From the NCBI GenBank assembly GCA_029012365.1, contig JAQXLY010000035.1, positions 33,026 to 97,025 on the forward strand: 64,000 bases of DNA, given 5' to 3'. Source of the stretch: Lachnospiraceae bacterium (lineage in GTDB: Bacteria > Bacillota > Clostridia > Lachnospirales > Lachnospiraceae). This document shows positions 26,875 through 36,000 of this stretch, piece by piece (position 1 is the stretch's first letter; each line of letters begins with the position of its first letter). The position numbers and the translations under genes are program-made. Below the pieces are notes generated by a model. It ran no database searches. It saw only the letters and a program-made list of their open reading frames with translations, and was not told the origin of the DNA.

Positions 26875-26903
26875 TTGGAATTTCATTTTTTTTATGCTAT
26901 GAT
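26875..26903 (+). promoter_or_regulatory. Predicted promoter of the GNAT-tadA unit
   Basis: TTGGAA (26875-26880) and TATGAT (26898-26903) are 17 bp apart, about 50 bp before the GNAT start codon. Confidence 0.6.
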
Positions 26904-26953
26904 TTCTGTGAGTAGACTGGATTCGTTCTATTTGACAGGGAGAAGTAACAGGT

Positions 26954-27739
26954 ATGCTTACAATGGCAAAAAGATTGTCCCGGTGGGAGAAGAGGAGACT
27001 GTATAGAAAGATAGAAGAAGGGAAAAGCCGGGGCGGTGTGTCTGCTTCGCTTTTTTTGGAAGGTGAGATGAATGCTCTGCCGGAGGCGGATTGCTTTTTC
27101 TTTTGCGGGACGAGATTAAACCCGAAGGGAATGCTTTCTGTTTTTTTTCCGAATGAGAAACAGGCAGAGATTACAGTGGCGGAGTTTGTTCCGGGTGCCG
27201 GTGTCATGTCGGTTCTTTTTCGGGCAGCGCTTCGTGAGTGTCACAGAGTTTTTGTGGAGGATGTTTATACGGTGGCAGACCCGGCATTCGGTTTTTCGAT
27301 TCCGAATCTGTGCGGTGTAAGTTTTTCCTATGCATGGTCGGAATATATGTTACGGAAGGATGTGGCTGCTCTTGCGGATGCTGCGGCTGCATATGCCGTG
27401 TCGGACGTGGAATTAAGAAAGGAGCCGGACCGGGTGATGGCCGGAACGGTACGGTACTGTCTCCTGAAGCAAGGGCAGAAGACGGCAGAGTGCAGGATAC
27501 TTCCGCTTGACGGCGGAAAGGGCTGTTATTTGTTCGATTTAAAGACAGAGGAACCTTTTTTAAGACAGGGAATGGCAGCCGGACTGATTACGGAAATCGG
27601 GAAGGAGTACGCGGGCAGAGGGGGAACCTCCATGAGACTGCAGGTCTCGTCCGAAAATAAGCCGGCATTCTCTCTTTACCGGAAATTGGGATTTGAAACG
27701 TCGGAAGAAAGAATGTATTATAAGACAGAGGAGAATTAG
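26954..27739 (+). CDS. GNAT-family N-acetyltransferase
   Basis: A 261-aa protein. The C-terminal part (about 150-255) has a GNAT-like core, with LRQGMAAGLITEIGKEY standing at the acetyl-CoA loop and LQVSSENKPAFSLYRKLGFETSEERMYYK at the end. The N-terminal 140 residues are less clear and may be a second, degenerate GNAT fold. The substrate is unknown. Its TAG stop is directly followed by the tadA ATG with no gap, so translation is probably coupled. Confidence 0.75.
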   Translation: MLTMAKRLSRWEKRRLYRKIEEGKSRGGVSASLFLEGEMNALPEADCFFFCGTRLNPKGMLSVFFPNEKQAEITVAEFVPGAGVMSVLFRAALRECHRVFVEDVYTVADPAFGFSIPNLCGVSFSYAWSEYMLRKDVAALADAAAAYAVSDVELRKEPDRVMAGTVRYCLLKQGQKTAECRILPLDGGKGCYLFDLKTEEPFLRQGMAAGLITEIGKEYAGRGGTSMRLQVSSENKPAFSLYRKLGFETSEERMYYKTEEN

Positions 27740-28336
27740 ATGGAGCAGAGCAGGGAGAAGGACAAGGCCGCGAAGGAAAAAGCTTTTATGCGCAGGCAGA
27801 AGGCAAAGCAGGAGAAAGAGGCAAAAAACGCAGAGGCTCTTTCGGAAAAGAGGAGACAGCAGGAGCAGGAAGATATCCGCTTTATGCGGGAAGCCATACG
27901 GCAGGCAAAAAAGGCCGGGAAATTATCGGAAGTGCCTATCGGCTGTGTACTTGTGCATGACGGTGAAATTGTAGCAAGAGGCTACAACCGGCGTAATACG
28001 GACAAGACAACCCTTGCACATGCGGAGATAGCCGTAATTCGCAAGGCGAGCAGGGTATTTGGTGACTGGCGGCTGGAGAATTGTACGCTCTATGTCACAC
28101 TCGAACCCTGCCCGATGTGTGCGGGTGCCATAGTGCAGGCACGGATTCCCAGAGTGGTGGCAGGCTGTATGAATCCGAAGGCCGGATGTGCGGGTTCCGT
28201 GCTGAATATTTTGGATACTCCGGGCCTGAATCATAGGGTAAAGTTTGAAAAAGGGGTCTTAGAGAAAGAATGCAGTGAACTGCTGCGGGATTTTTTTCGC
28301 GGATTGCGCCTTAACGGCAGGAAGATTGAAAAATAG
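27740..28336 (+). CDS. tadA: tRNA-specific adenosine deaminase
   Basis: TadA converts A34 to inosine in the tRNA-Arg anticodon. The deaminase domain (about 45-190) has HAEIAVI (zinc His and catalytic Glu) and PCPMCAGAIVQ (two zinc Cys). An extra N-terminal stretch of about 45 residues is highly charged, rich in Lys, Glu and Gln, and probably a helix; typical TadA lacks it. It begins immediately after the GNAT stop codon. Confidence 0.92.
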   Translation: MEQSREKDKAAKEKAFMRRQKAKQEKEAKNAEALSEKRRQQEQEDIRFMREAIRQAKKAGKLSEVPIGCVLVHDGEIVARGYNRRNTDKTTLAHAEIAVIRKASRVFGDWRLENCTLYVTLEPCPMCAGAIVQARIPRVVAGCMNPKAGCAGSVLNILDTPGLNHRVKFEKGVLEKECSELLRDFFRGLRLNGRKIEK

Positions 28337-28337
28337 C

Positions 28338-28366
28338 TTTCATTTACGGAGAAAAAGGAGTATACT
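28338..28366 (+). promoter_or_regulatory. Candidate promoter of the SMC-like operon
   Basis: TATACT at 28361-28366 is a strong -10. A weak -35 (TTTCAT, 28338-28343) lies 17 bp upstream. It falls in the 67-bp gap after tadA, which would give the five-gene operon its own start. Confidence 0.5.
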
Positions 28367-28403
28367 GTTTGGTAGAATGATTTTTTTATAGCGGGGTTGA
28401 AAA

Positions 28404-30683
28404 ATGGCGGTTACGATTAAAATGAATGCAGTGAATCAAATACCGAAGGGTGAGAAGCTGTTCGAGGAAGGAGAGGCATCGGACGGTATTTTTGCCGTGC
28501 TTAAGGGAAAGGCGGCTCTGGTAAATTCAGGTGTCTGTCTGACAGCGACAGGCGGGGATTTCCTCGGCATCTGGGATCTGTATGCGGGGATTCATGATGT
28601 AAGCTGTGTGGCGACGGAGAATTTAACGGTATTTGCGCTTCCGGCAAACAATGTATCGGATCTTCGGACGATTTTTCATTCGAATAAAGAATACGGCGGC
28701 AGGGTAGCCATATCCATGGGACGCTATATTACAGAGCTTTTCTCGAAAATAAGCCTGTATCTTCATGAGGCAAAGACATTGCCGGAGGTGGTGGCGGAGC
28801 TGTACCGCCAGTATTGCGGATGTTGTAAATCGGAAGGAATACGTGCGGCTGACCTTTCGCCGGACGCGAAGGAAACGGTTCCGGCTACGGAGCCCCCGGA
28901 ATTGGCGGAATACCATCTGGAGGCGGCTAAAATACCGGCAGAAGTACAGACGGCTTATTTTTCCTGCGGAACAGGGGTAGTAATGCGTCATATAGAGGAA
29001 CAGTCGGTCGTAATCCGCAGGTTAATCGAAGAATGTAAAAAACAGGGGGGGTTTTTACGCCGTCAGGGTGCTGTCCTGATAAATGCCGGCGCGGACAATA
29101 TGTTTTACTATTTATGTGCTCTGGAAGAGAAGGCAGAAAATCCGGAGACAAAAAAGGCAGCCGTACTACTTAGGGATATTTCCGAAAAGAAGCTTTGTGA
29201 GCTTGCGGCATTGTTTGATAAATGCGGAGGAGAACCGTTTGAGACATATGAAAAACGGCGTGAAGCGAGAAAACAGGGGCAGGGTTTTGTGACAGACAGT
29301 GACGAACCTTGTGAGAATTCACTGGAACAGATTCTTTTGTATGCCGGGGCATCACAGGAATCGGCAATGAGGTATACGGAACTTGTTAAGGAGTTTGCCG
29401 GACTTGGGGATAAGACATCTGTGGAGGATGAAGTGCGTCGCCTCAGAAAACAGCTTTCCGACGAATTTTATCCGCTCTATGAAAGTGTATTCAAAAAGGC
29501 TTACGGAAAAGAGAACGGGGAACTCCCGCTTCCCGTACGACTGTTTCTGGATTTCGGATTCATTGATGAGACGCTGATTTCACGCACGCAGTTACTGGAG
29601 CTTGAAAAGTTAGAGACGGAGCCGGTGAAGGAAGCGGCAGATGCCTGTCACATTTTTACGATGAGAGAATGGCTTTCTTTTGTATATGAGGGGAAGCGTG
29701 AACCGTCGAAAAACGAATTTGACCAGGAATACGCGGAGATGCTGCGGGAGCTTAGAAAGAGCGGTCGGATTTCCGAGGAGGAGGAGAAAACCAAATTAAA
29801 GGATTCTGATGAGCGGCTGCACTATGAGATACAGAATTTGTTCCGCTGCAATCATCGCCTTGTAAACGGTCAGCTCAGTATTTTTGTTCCGTTTCTTTAC
29901 GAAGACCTTTTGGGCGGTGGCGCTGAGCATGCCTTTTTATCCAAAAGGATGGTGACGGAGGCGGCGGACAGGCTTCGCGGCATGGACTATTCCCTGTTTT
30001 ATCGTGAGTTTATGTATATAAATAAAGAGCTTGGTATCGAGAAGGAATATCATATGGCGGAGATTCTGCCGGATATTATTTTGTTTCCGACCATGGGAAG
30101 CAAAAGTATTTTATGGCAGGATATCAGCTGCCGCCGCAGAGATACGCCGGGACGATTTTTATTGCCGCAATTTACGGAGGCTTCTCTCTGGGATTTGATG
30201 GTGCGTGTCTGCGGAAGATACCGCTGGGAGCTTTGCCGTACAATGCAGGGTGCAATGTGGAATAACATACAGGTTAAGTCATTGACCTCGGAATATACGG
30301 ATTATCTGATGTATTACAGAAAGAACCGGGATATTTCAGAAGAGCGGAAGGAAGCCGTGAAATTGCAGCTTCAAAAGGGAAAAAATAATTACCGTGAAGT
30401 GTTTGCCATGGATTATGAGGTATGGATAAAGAATGAAGCATCCGGTGCAATGAAGCTGAACAAGGTAGCAAGGGAAATTCTTGCCACATATTGTCCGTTT
30501 GATGTCAAAATCCGGGCACAGCTTGCACAGCAGCCGGCATTTGAAGAAGCAATGGCAAGACAGACAAGGGAACGTGCAAAGAAGATACGTGAAACGGAGC
30601 TTCGCAATCATGCACTTACGAAAAACGGGATTGAGCCTCCGCAGGAATTGCTGGATACACTTGCTTATTACCGTGAACATTAA
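28404..30683 (+). CDS. cNMP-binding-fold protein of an SMC-like operon, function unknown
   Basis: A 759-aa soluble protein. Residues 10-100 match the cyclic-nucleotide-binding beta-barrel (IPKGEKLFEEGEASDGIFAV, GGDFLGIWDLY, DVSCVATENLTVFALP). The usual phosphate-binding cassette, with its Glu and Arg-x-Ala, is not kept, so ligand binding is doubtful. The remaining 650 residues are helical and charged, with no family I recognise. No helix-turn-helix is seen, so it is not a CRP/FNR regulator. It is the first gene of a five-gene unit and lies 53 bp before the kleisin-like gene, so a regulatory or scaffold role in that complex is plausible. The assignment is inference. Confidence 0.75.
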   Translation: MAVTIKMNAVNQIPKGEKLFEEGEASDGIFAVLKGKAALVNSGVCLTATGGDFLGIWDLYAGIHDVSCVATENLTVFALPANNVSDLRTIFHSNKEYGGRVAISMGRYITELFSKISLYLHEAKTLPEVVAELYRQYCGCCKSEGIRAADLSPDAKETVPATEPPELAEYHLEAAKIPAEVQTAYFSCGTGVVMRHIEEQSVVIRRLIEECKKQGGFLRRQGAVLINAGADNMFYYLCALEEKAENPETKKAAVLLRDISEKKLCELAALFDKCGGEPFETYEKRREARKQGQGFVTDSDEPCENSLEQILLYAGASQESAMRYTELVKEFAGLGDKTSVEDEVRRLRKQLSDEFYPLYESVFKKAYGKENGELPLPVRLFLDFGFIDETLISRTQLLELEKLETEPVKEAADACHIFTMREWLSFVYEGKREPSKNEFDQEYAEMLRELRKSGRISEEEEKTKLKDSDERLHYEIQNLFRCNHRLVNGQLSIFVPFLYEDLLGGGAEHAFLSKRMVTEAADRLRGMDYSLFYREFMYINKELGIEKEYHMAEILPDIILFPTMGSKSILWQDISCRRRDTPGRFLLPQFTEASLWDLMVRVCGRYRWELCRTMQGAMWNNIQVKSLTSEYTDYLMYYRKNRDISEERKEAVKLQLQKGKNNYREVFAMDYEVWIKNEASGAMKLNKVAREILATYCPFDVKIRAQLAQQPAFEEAMARQTRERAKKIRETELRNHALTKNGIEPPQELLDTLAYYREH

Positions 30684-30736
30684 AGCACAGGCCGCAGGGT
30701 GACGGGAGTCCGGACGGATGAGGAAAGGAGGAAAAT

Positions 30737-32287
30737 ATGGACGGTACATATCAGATGCTGCATGATATGATTGATTTTCATAATGACCGTATGCGGAATC
30801 TGAGACGGTATTACCCGTTTTTCTGCCTTCAGAATACTGCCTTTCATCTGTTTAAGGAAGGGAAGTATGCTTCTCTTGACATGGGCTATATTACCCTTGC
30901 GGTACTGCGCTTTTTTATTGAGGAGAATCAGTTTAACGACCGGCCGGTGAAATATCAGGAGGTTTATGCTTTTCTGGCGGGAGTGCTCGCAAGGGATTTT
31001 GAGCTTTCGCTCCGGGAGGAAGAGGAAAAGGAGCTGATTGACTATATATTCGATAAACTGAAAAATGACGGAAAACCTTTTGTTATGGAGTATTTTGATC
31101 CGGTGAGCAAAGGAAAAGCGTCGGTGCGGATGAAGTTAATCGATGCAACACTTTCCGGCAATACGGTATTGTATACAATTACGGCGGATGCCATTGAGTT
31201 TTATCTCGATACGAAGGAAATACGGGAGGAGAGTAAAATAAATATCCAGCAGGTTTTGCTGGAAAAAATGATTCATACGAAGAATTTTAGGGGCGGTATC
31301 GATGTTATCCGCCGGATAAACAGTGAGGTAAACCGGCTGCGGCTGCAAAAAAAGGAGGTCCTGGCACTTCTTGGAAGCAATGTGTTTGACGGTGTAAAAG
31401 CATTGGAGGAGTTTAACCGGACCGGGATGCGGTGGTTTTCCGAGGAACAAAAGCTTTTTTCGCATAATATGGAGTTAATGGAGCGGGCAAGAGCAAGGGC
31501 GGAGGAAGCCGTACCCGGTGAGCGGGATACGGAATCGCTTCGTGAGATTTACAGACTTGAAACAGAACTTAAAAAAGCAATGGCAAATCATGAAGAGCTG
31601 CTTTCGGATTGTATGGATTTACAGGTGAGGGCGGATGAAATGATCCGTAAATACAAGTACAGCAGATTGCGGGGAGCGTTTGATTTCCGAGGGTTTGTAG
31701 CGGCTGCCGAGGAGGCGGGGGATGTAACCATGCTTTCACATCTGATAGAGCCGTTACTTGCACCGAGACTGAATAAGCAGTTTACCCTGCTGCAGACGGA
31801 CGAGCTTTTGTCACCTCCTGCGGAAGCGGAGGAAACCAAAGAAGCGGTGGAAGAAGCAAAGGAAGAGATGTACCGCTTTGATGACGAAATAGAAGAGGAA
31901 CGGATTTCCGGTAACTATAAGGCGATTGTGAAAACCTTGTTTGACGAGCTTTGGCAGTCGGACCGGGTGGCTCTTTCCGAATTGAACCGCAAGCTGGAAA
32001 TGAGGTTTTTTGACGGGATTTTCCGTAACAGTGATTATTATTCTTTTTTGGTACATATCTGCCAGAAAAAGGAGTATGATTTGGAGACTGTGACAAAAAA
32101 GCAGGATACTTTTTTTGAGGGTATCCTTGCTGAAATCCTACAGGAGCCGTCAATGAAGAAATATACAAGGCTAAGGTTCAAACTCATAATGAAACCGGAG
32201 GCGGAGGAGCTGATTCACCGGATTGCGGGACTGGAGCGGGATGCGGCCTTTATGACAACAGAGATTGTATTTGAACGGATGAATTAA
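30737..32287 (+). CDS. Kleisin-like subunit, JetA/MukF type (DUF5716-like)
   Basis: A 516-aa protein with the outline of a bacterial kleisin: an N-terminal winged-helix region (about 1-170, RYYPFFCLQNTAFHLF and following), a middle coiled-coil (about 190-340), an acidic Glu-rich linker (about 365-395) and a C-terminal winged-helix-like domain (about 400-516). In Wadjet and MukBEF such a subunit bridges the SMC heads. AGGAAAGGAGG precedes the ATG. The next gene starts 18 bp later. I base the JetA-like call on architecture, neighbours and resemblance to proteins annotated as JetA-family (DUF5716), not on an alignment. Confidence 0.7.
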   Translation: MDGTYQMLHDMIDFHNDRMRNLRRYYPFFCLQNTAFHLFKEGKYASLDMGYITLAVLRFFIEENQFNDRPVKYQEVYAFLAGVLARDFELSLREEEEKELIDYIFDKLKNDGKPFVMEYFDPVSKGKASVRMKLIDATLSGNTVLYTITADAIEFYLDTKEIREESKINIQQVLLEKMIHTKNFRGGIDVIRRINSEVNRLRLQKKEVLALLGSNVFDGVKALEEFNRTGMRWFSEEQKLFSHNMELMERARARAEEAVPGERDTESLREIYRLETELKKAMANHEELLSDCMDLQVRADEMIRKYKYSRLRGAFDFRGFVAAAEEAGDVTMLSHLIEPLLAPRLNKQFTLLQTDELLSPPAEAEETKEAVEEAKEEMYRFDDEIEEERISGNYKAIVKTLFDELWQSDRVALSELNRKLEMRFFDGIFRNSDYYSFLVHICQKKEYDLETVTKKQDTFFEGILAEILQEPSMKKYTRLRFKLIMKPEAEELIHRIAGLERDAAFMTTEIVFERMN

Positions 32288-32305
32288 GGCAAAGGCGGGA
32301 ACGGA

Positions 32306-33040
32306 ATGGAACAAAAGAGTTTAGAAAAGGCAACGGAGCTGCTTGCGGCACTTTTAATCGGAGAGCCGGTGGAAGCACATAACGGGAAAAATACAGGGCT
32401 GTATGAAGCATATCATGAGTCGGTTGAGGTCAGCGATGCCCTGGATTTAATGCTTAAGAAGCTGAATCTGCGGGTATATGAGTATAACTATGCAATGTAT
32501 GTTTCGCCGGGAGAGAAGAACCGTGTTTTCGGCTATTCCAATGAAGATTTGAAACGTTTGATGGGGCTTCGTCTGAATAAGGAGCTGTATCTTTGTTATT
32601 ATCTGATTTATCAGGCGGCGGCATGTTTTTATCAGGATTCCGCCACTTACAATTATACGGAATATATTAAAGCGGAGGATTTGCTGGAAGCAGTGAATCA
32701 CGGCCTTTCCGGAATGGTTTCGGAGCTGCACCGGTTTTCTAACGAAACTCCGGACGAAAAGAGCTTTAAGGCGCTTGCGGCAGCATGGGATGAGCTTCCG
32801 GTGATTGCGAATGAGGATACGCAGGGAACCCGTGCGGGTCGTGGTTCAAAAAGCGGATTTGTGAAGCTGGTTTTTAATTTCATGGTTTCCCAGGGCTTGT
32901 TTACGGAGGCGGGAGAGCGTTATTATCCGACAGGCCGGATGCATGCTTTGATTCGAAGGTATTTTGAAGAGGAAAAGGGCAGATTGTACGAGCTACAGAT
33001 GCAAAGAAGCAAAGGAGGAGAAGACGGTGCCGCATATTAA
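32306..33040 (+). CDS. Small kite-like subunit, JetB/MukE type (DUF6063-like)
   Basis: A 244-aa, mostly helical protein between the kleisin-like and SMC-like genes, the place and size of JetB or MukE. Those proteins are tandem winged-helix dimers that hold the kleisin. The C-terminal part (about 185-225: SKSGFVKLVFNFMVSQGLF, then YYPTGRMHALIRRYF) reads like a winged helix. The 3' end overlaps the SMC-like gene by 14 bp, so the two are translationally coupled. Confidence 0.7.
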   Translation: MEQKSLEKATELLAALLIGEPVEAHNGKNTGLYEAYHESVEVSDALDLMLKKLNLRVYEYNYAMYVSPGEKNRVFGYSNEDLKRLMGLRLNKELYLCYYLIYQAAACFYQDSATYNYTEYIKAEDLLEAVNHGLSGMVSELHRFSNETPDEKSFKALAAAWDELPVIANEDTQGTRAGRGSKSGFVKLVFNFMVSQGLFTEAGERYYPTGRMHALIRRYFEEEKGRLYELQMQRSKGGEDGAAY

Positions 33041-36000
33041 CCGTATTCGCGTAAATAACGTAAAATATAATTTCGGAACCCAGGCCTACGATGATTTTAT
33101 GATGAAGCCGTTTTGCGGCAATACATTATATGACCTGGCAAACGGCGGCGGAAAGAGCGTACTTATGCTTCTGCTTTTACAGAATGTGATTCCGAACTGT
33201 ACGCTTGATGAAAAGCAGCCTATTGAGAAGCTGTTCAGGACGGGTGAGGGCAGCAAAACCATACATTCGCTTATTGAATGGCAGCTGGATGATGAGAATA
33301 TTCATAACGGTTTCCGCTATATGACAACGGGCTTTTGTGCCAGAAAGGCGGCAGAAACGGAGGGAGAATCAAAGGAAACCGCATCGGTGGAGTATTTTAA
33401 TTATTGTATTTTTTACCGGGAGTATAATGCAAACGATATTCGCAATCTTCCTCTGGTAAAGGATAAGGAACGGATTACTTACGGCGGACTGCGCCGTTAT
33501 TTAAAGGAGCTGGAGCGGGATAATTCTTTGATTGTGCGTATTTTTGACCGTAAGGGAGAATACCAGAATTTTATTGCGGATTATGGGATTTATGAGAGCG
33601 AATGGGAAATTATACGTGGGATAAACAAAACAGAAGGACATGTTCGTACTTATTTTGAAAGCAACTACAAGACTACCCGTAAGGTAGTGGAGGATTTGCT
33701 GATAGAGGAGATTCTCGGTACTTCTTTCCGGAGAAAGGCGGGAAGGGATGACGGGGAAGATACCATGTCCAAAACACTGTTAGATATGAAGGATAAATTG
33801 GTAGAGCTGGCAAAGAAAAAGGATGCCATGCAGAATTTCAAAAGACAGGAGGAGGTGCTTTCCGAATTTTCCTCACGTGTGGAAATGCTGGGTGCGGTTT
33901 ACGCAAAAAAGCGGGAAGCAACGCTTAAGCTGAACCGCATTTATAACGCCGCATCCCACTATCTGGATGTGCGGGAGAAGGCCGTGGGAGAGTTAAAGGC
34001 AGAGGAGAGTGCGGCGCAGGAGGAGCTGCGAAGCCTTGAAGCGGAGCTGCTTTCGGCAGGGCTTTCCGAGGAACGGGAGCTGGCAAGGGAGTATGCGGCA
34101 CAGGTGGCAGAGCTTAAGTCGGAGAAAGAACAGAAAACGGAACGGAAAGAAATGCTGTCGGCCCTGCTTAAGAAAAAAGAGTGTGCAAATGATTATCTGG
34201 ATTATTTAGAGGAAAAGAAAAAACGGGACGAAATGTCTGTCACGTTACAGGCAATGAACGCACAAAGCGGACTGAAAGACGAGATTTCCGCACTGGTACG
34301 TGCTTACAAACGGAAAATGGAGCAATGCGAAGCAGAGCTGTCCGAAATGCTTTCAAAAGCGGAGAGTGCGGCAGCCGGAGCATTGTTAAAATATAAAACG
34401 GCTGAAAATTCAAAGAAGGATGTGGACAGAGAAACAGCGGTTTCCGAGGTGCTTTCGGAGCAGATAAAGAAGGAACTTTCTGTTTTGTATGTGAAAATAA
34501 AGGAACAAAAGGATTCGACAGGGCTTCTGCTTACGGAGGATGCATTAAAGTATGAAAAGGAATGCAAAGGACGTAGTGCGGAGGCGGCACTCAGGTGCAA
34601 TGATTTAAAAGAAGAGGAAGGACGGCTTGCAAAAGAACGGGAGACAGCACTGTCTGCCGTGTATCATGCCGAAGCAGAGCTTTCACGGTATCGTGACGGA
34701 CAAACGGTTCTGGCGGAAGAAAAGGAAAAGCTTTCGGCAGAAAAGGAAAGAGCCGATAAGCTGGCAGCTGCATACGGTGAACAGGATTACCGGGCTCTGC
34801 GTGCAGCGGTGCGTGCCCGCTGTATGGAGGCATATGCCGAGCAGTCAAGGCTTTCGGAACAGATGCTCCGGGCGAAAAAGAGGCGGCAGGCGGTAGAGTC
34901 GGGTGAGCTGTTTTCTTCTACCGAGACAGCGGAAACGGTAAAAGATTACATTTGTACCAGACATAAAAAGAAGGCAATGACCGGTGCGGAATATTTGCAG
35001 GACAAATCCGTGGAGGAGCAGGAGGAGCTTCTTAAAAGGTTTCCGGGGCTGCCTTTTTCGGTAATTACCGAAGGGTTTGAAACGGTATTTGACGATCATT
35101 TGCTGGCGGAATGTATTCCGGAAGGCGCTATGGTGCCGCTGCTTCGGATGGAGTCTCTTCGCGGCGGAAAGGAATTGTTTCACCGTGAACAGATGTATCT
35201 TTGTGTAAAGGATAGTGCGGTACTGCTGGAGGAAAAGGCAAGGCAAAAGGAAATAGTACGTCTTTCGCGTATAGAGGAGGATGCGGAGTACGGGAAAAAG
35301 AGGCTGGATTCCCTGATAGCCGCTTACGAGGAGGATGAAGAGTTTCTGACCGGGTTCGTCGGCCGATATTACGGAACCATGTATGCGAAGAATGCGGGAA
35401 GCGGCGCGGAGCACACGGAGGAGGAATTAAAGGACAGGCTCAATAAAGAAGAGGAGCGACTTGCGGCAGTTACAAGACGTTTGCGGGAAATCGGGGAGGA
35501 AAAGGAAGCATGCGCTAAGGTTACCGCGGAATGTGACGAGGAGAGCCGCATATATCGTGTGATTATGGAGCTGAACGCTCAGGCAGAGGAAAAAGAAAAG
35601 AGTCTGCAGGAGCTTGACAAAAAGAAAGAACGGCTGAAGGAGTGGAAAAAGGAGGCTGCAGAAGCAGCGGAGGCTTTGGAGGACGAGTGCGCGGCAAGGA
35701 ATGCGGAGGTAGAAAAAATACGGTCACGTGCCAAAGAACTCAGACAGGTGTGGGACGGCTATGCCCTTTATGATACAGACGGCGAGGAGGCAGAGGTTTC
35801 TCTTGAAATCGATGAGCTTTCCGTGCAGATAGACGGCAAGATTGCGGCATTGCATACGGAATCTTCTTCCATGGAGGATAAACAGCGTCTTTTGGATTCT
35901 TATGTGGCGGCAATGAACCGGCTGCTTCGTAATATCCGTACAAAGGGGTTCAGTATTGCGGAGCTGTCAGAGATGTATGAGAAAAACGAGATATATGAAA

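Noticed and set aside
28404..30683. CRP/FNR transcription factor
   Set aside because: A cNMP-like barrel is present but no helix-turn-helix follows, and the protein is three times too long.
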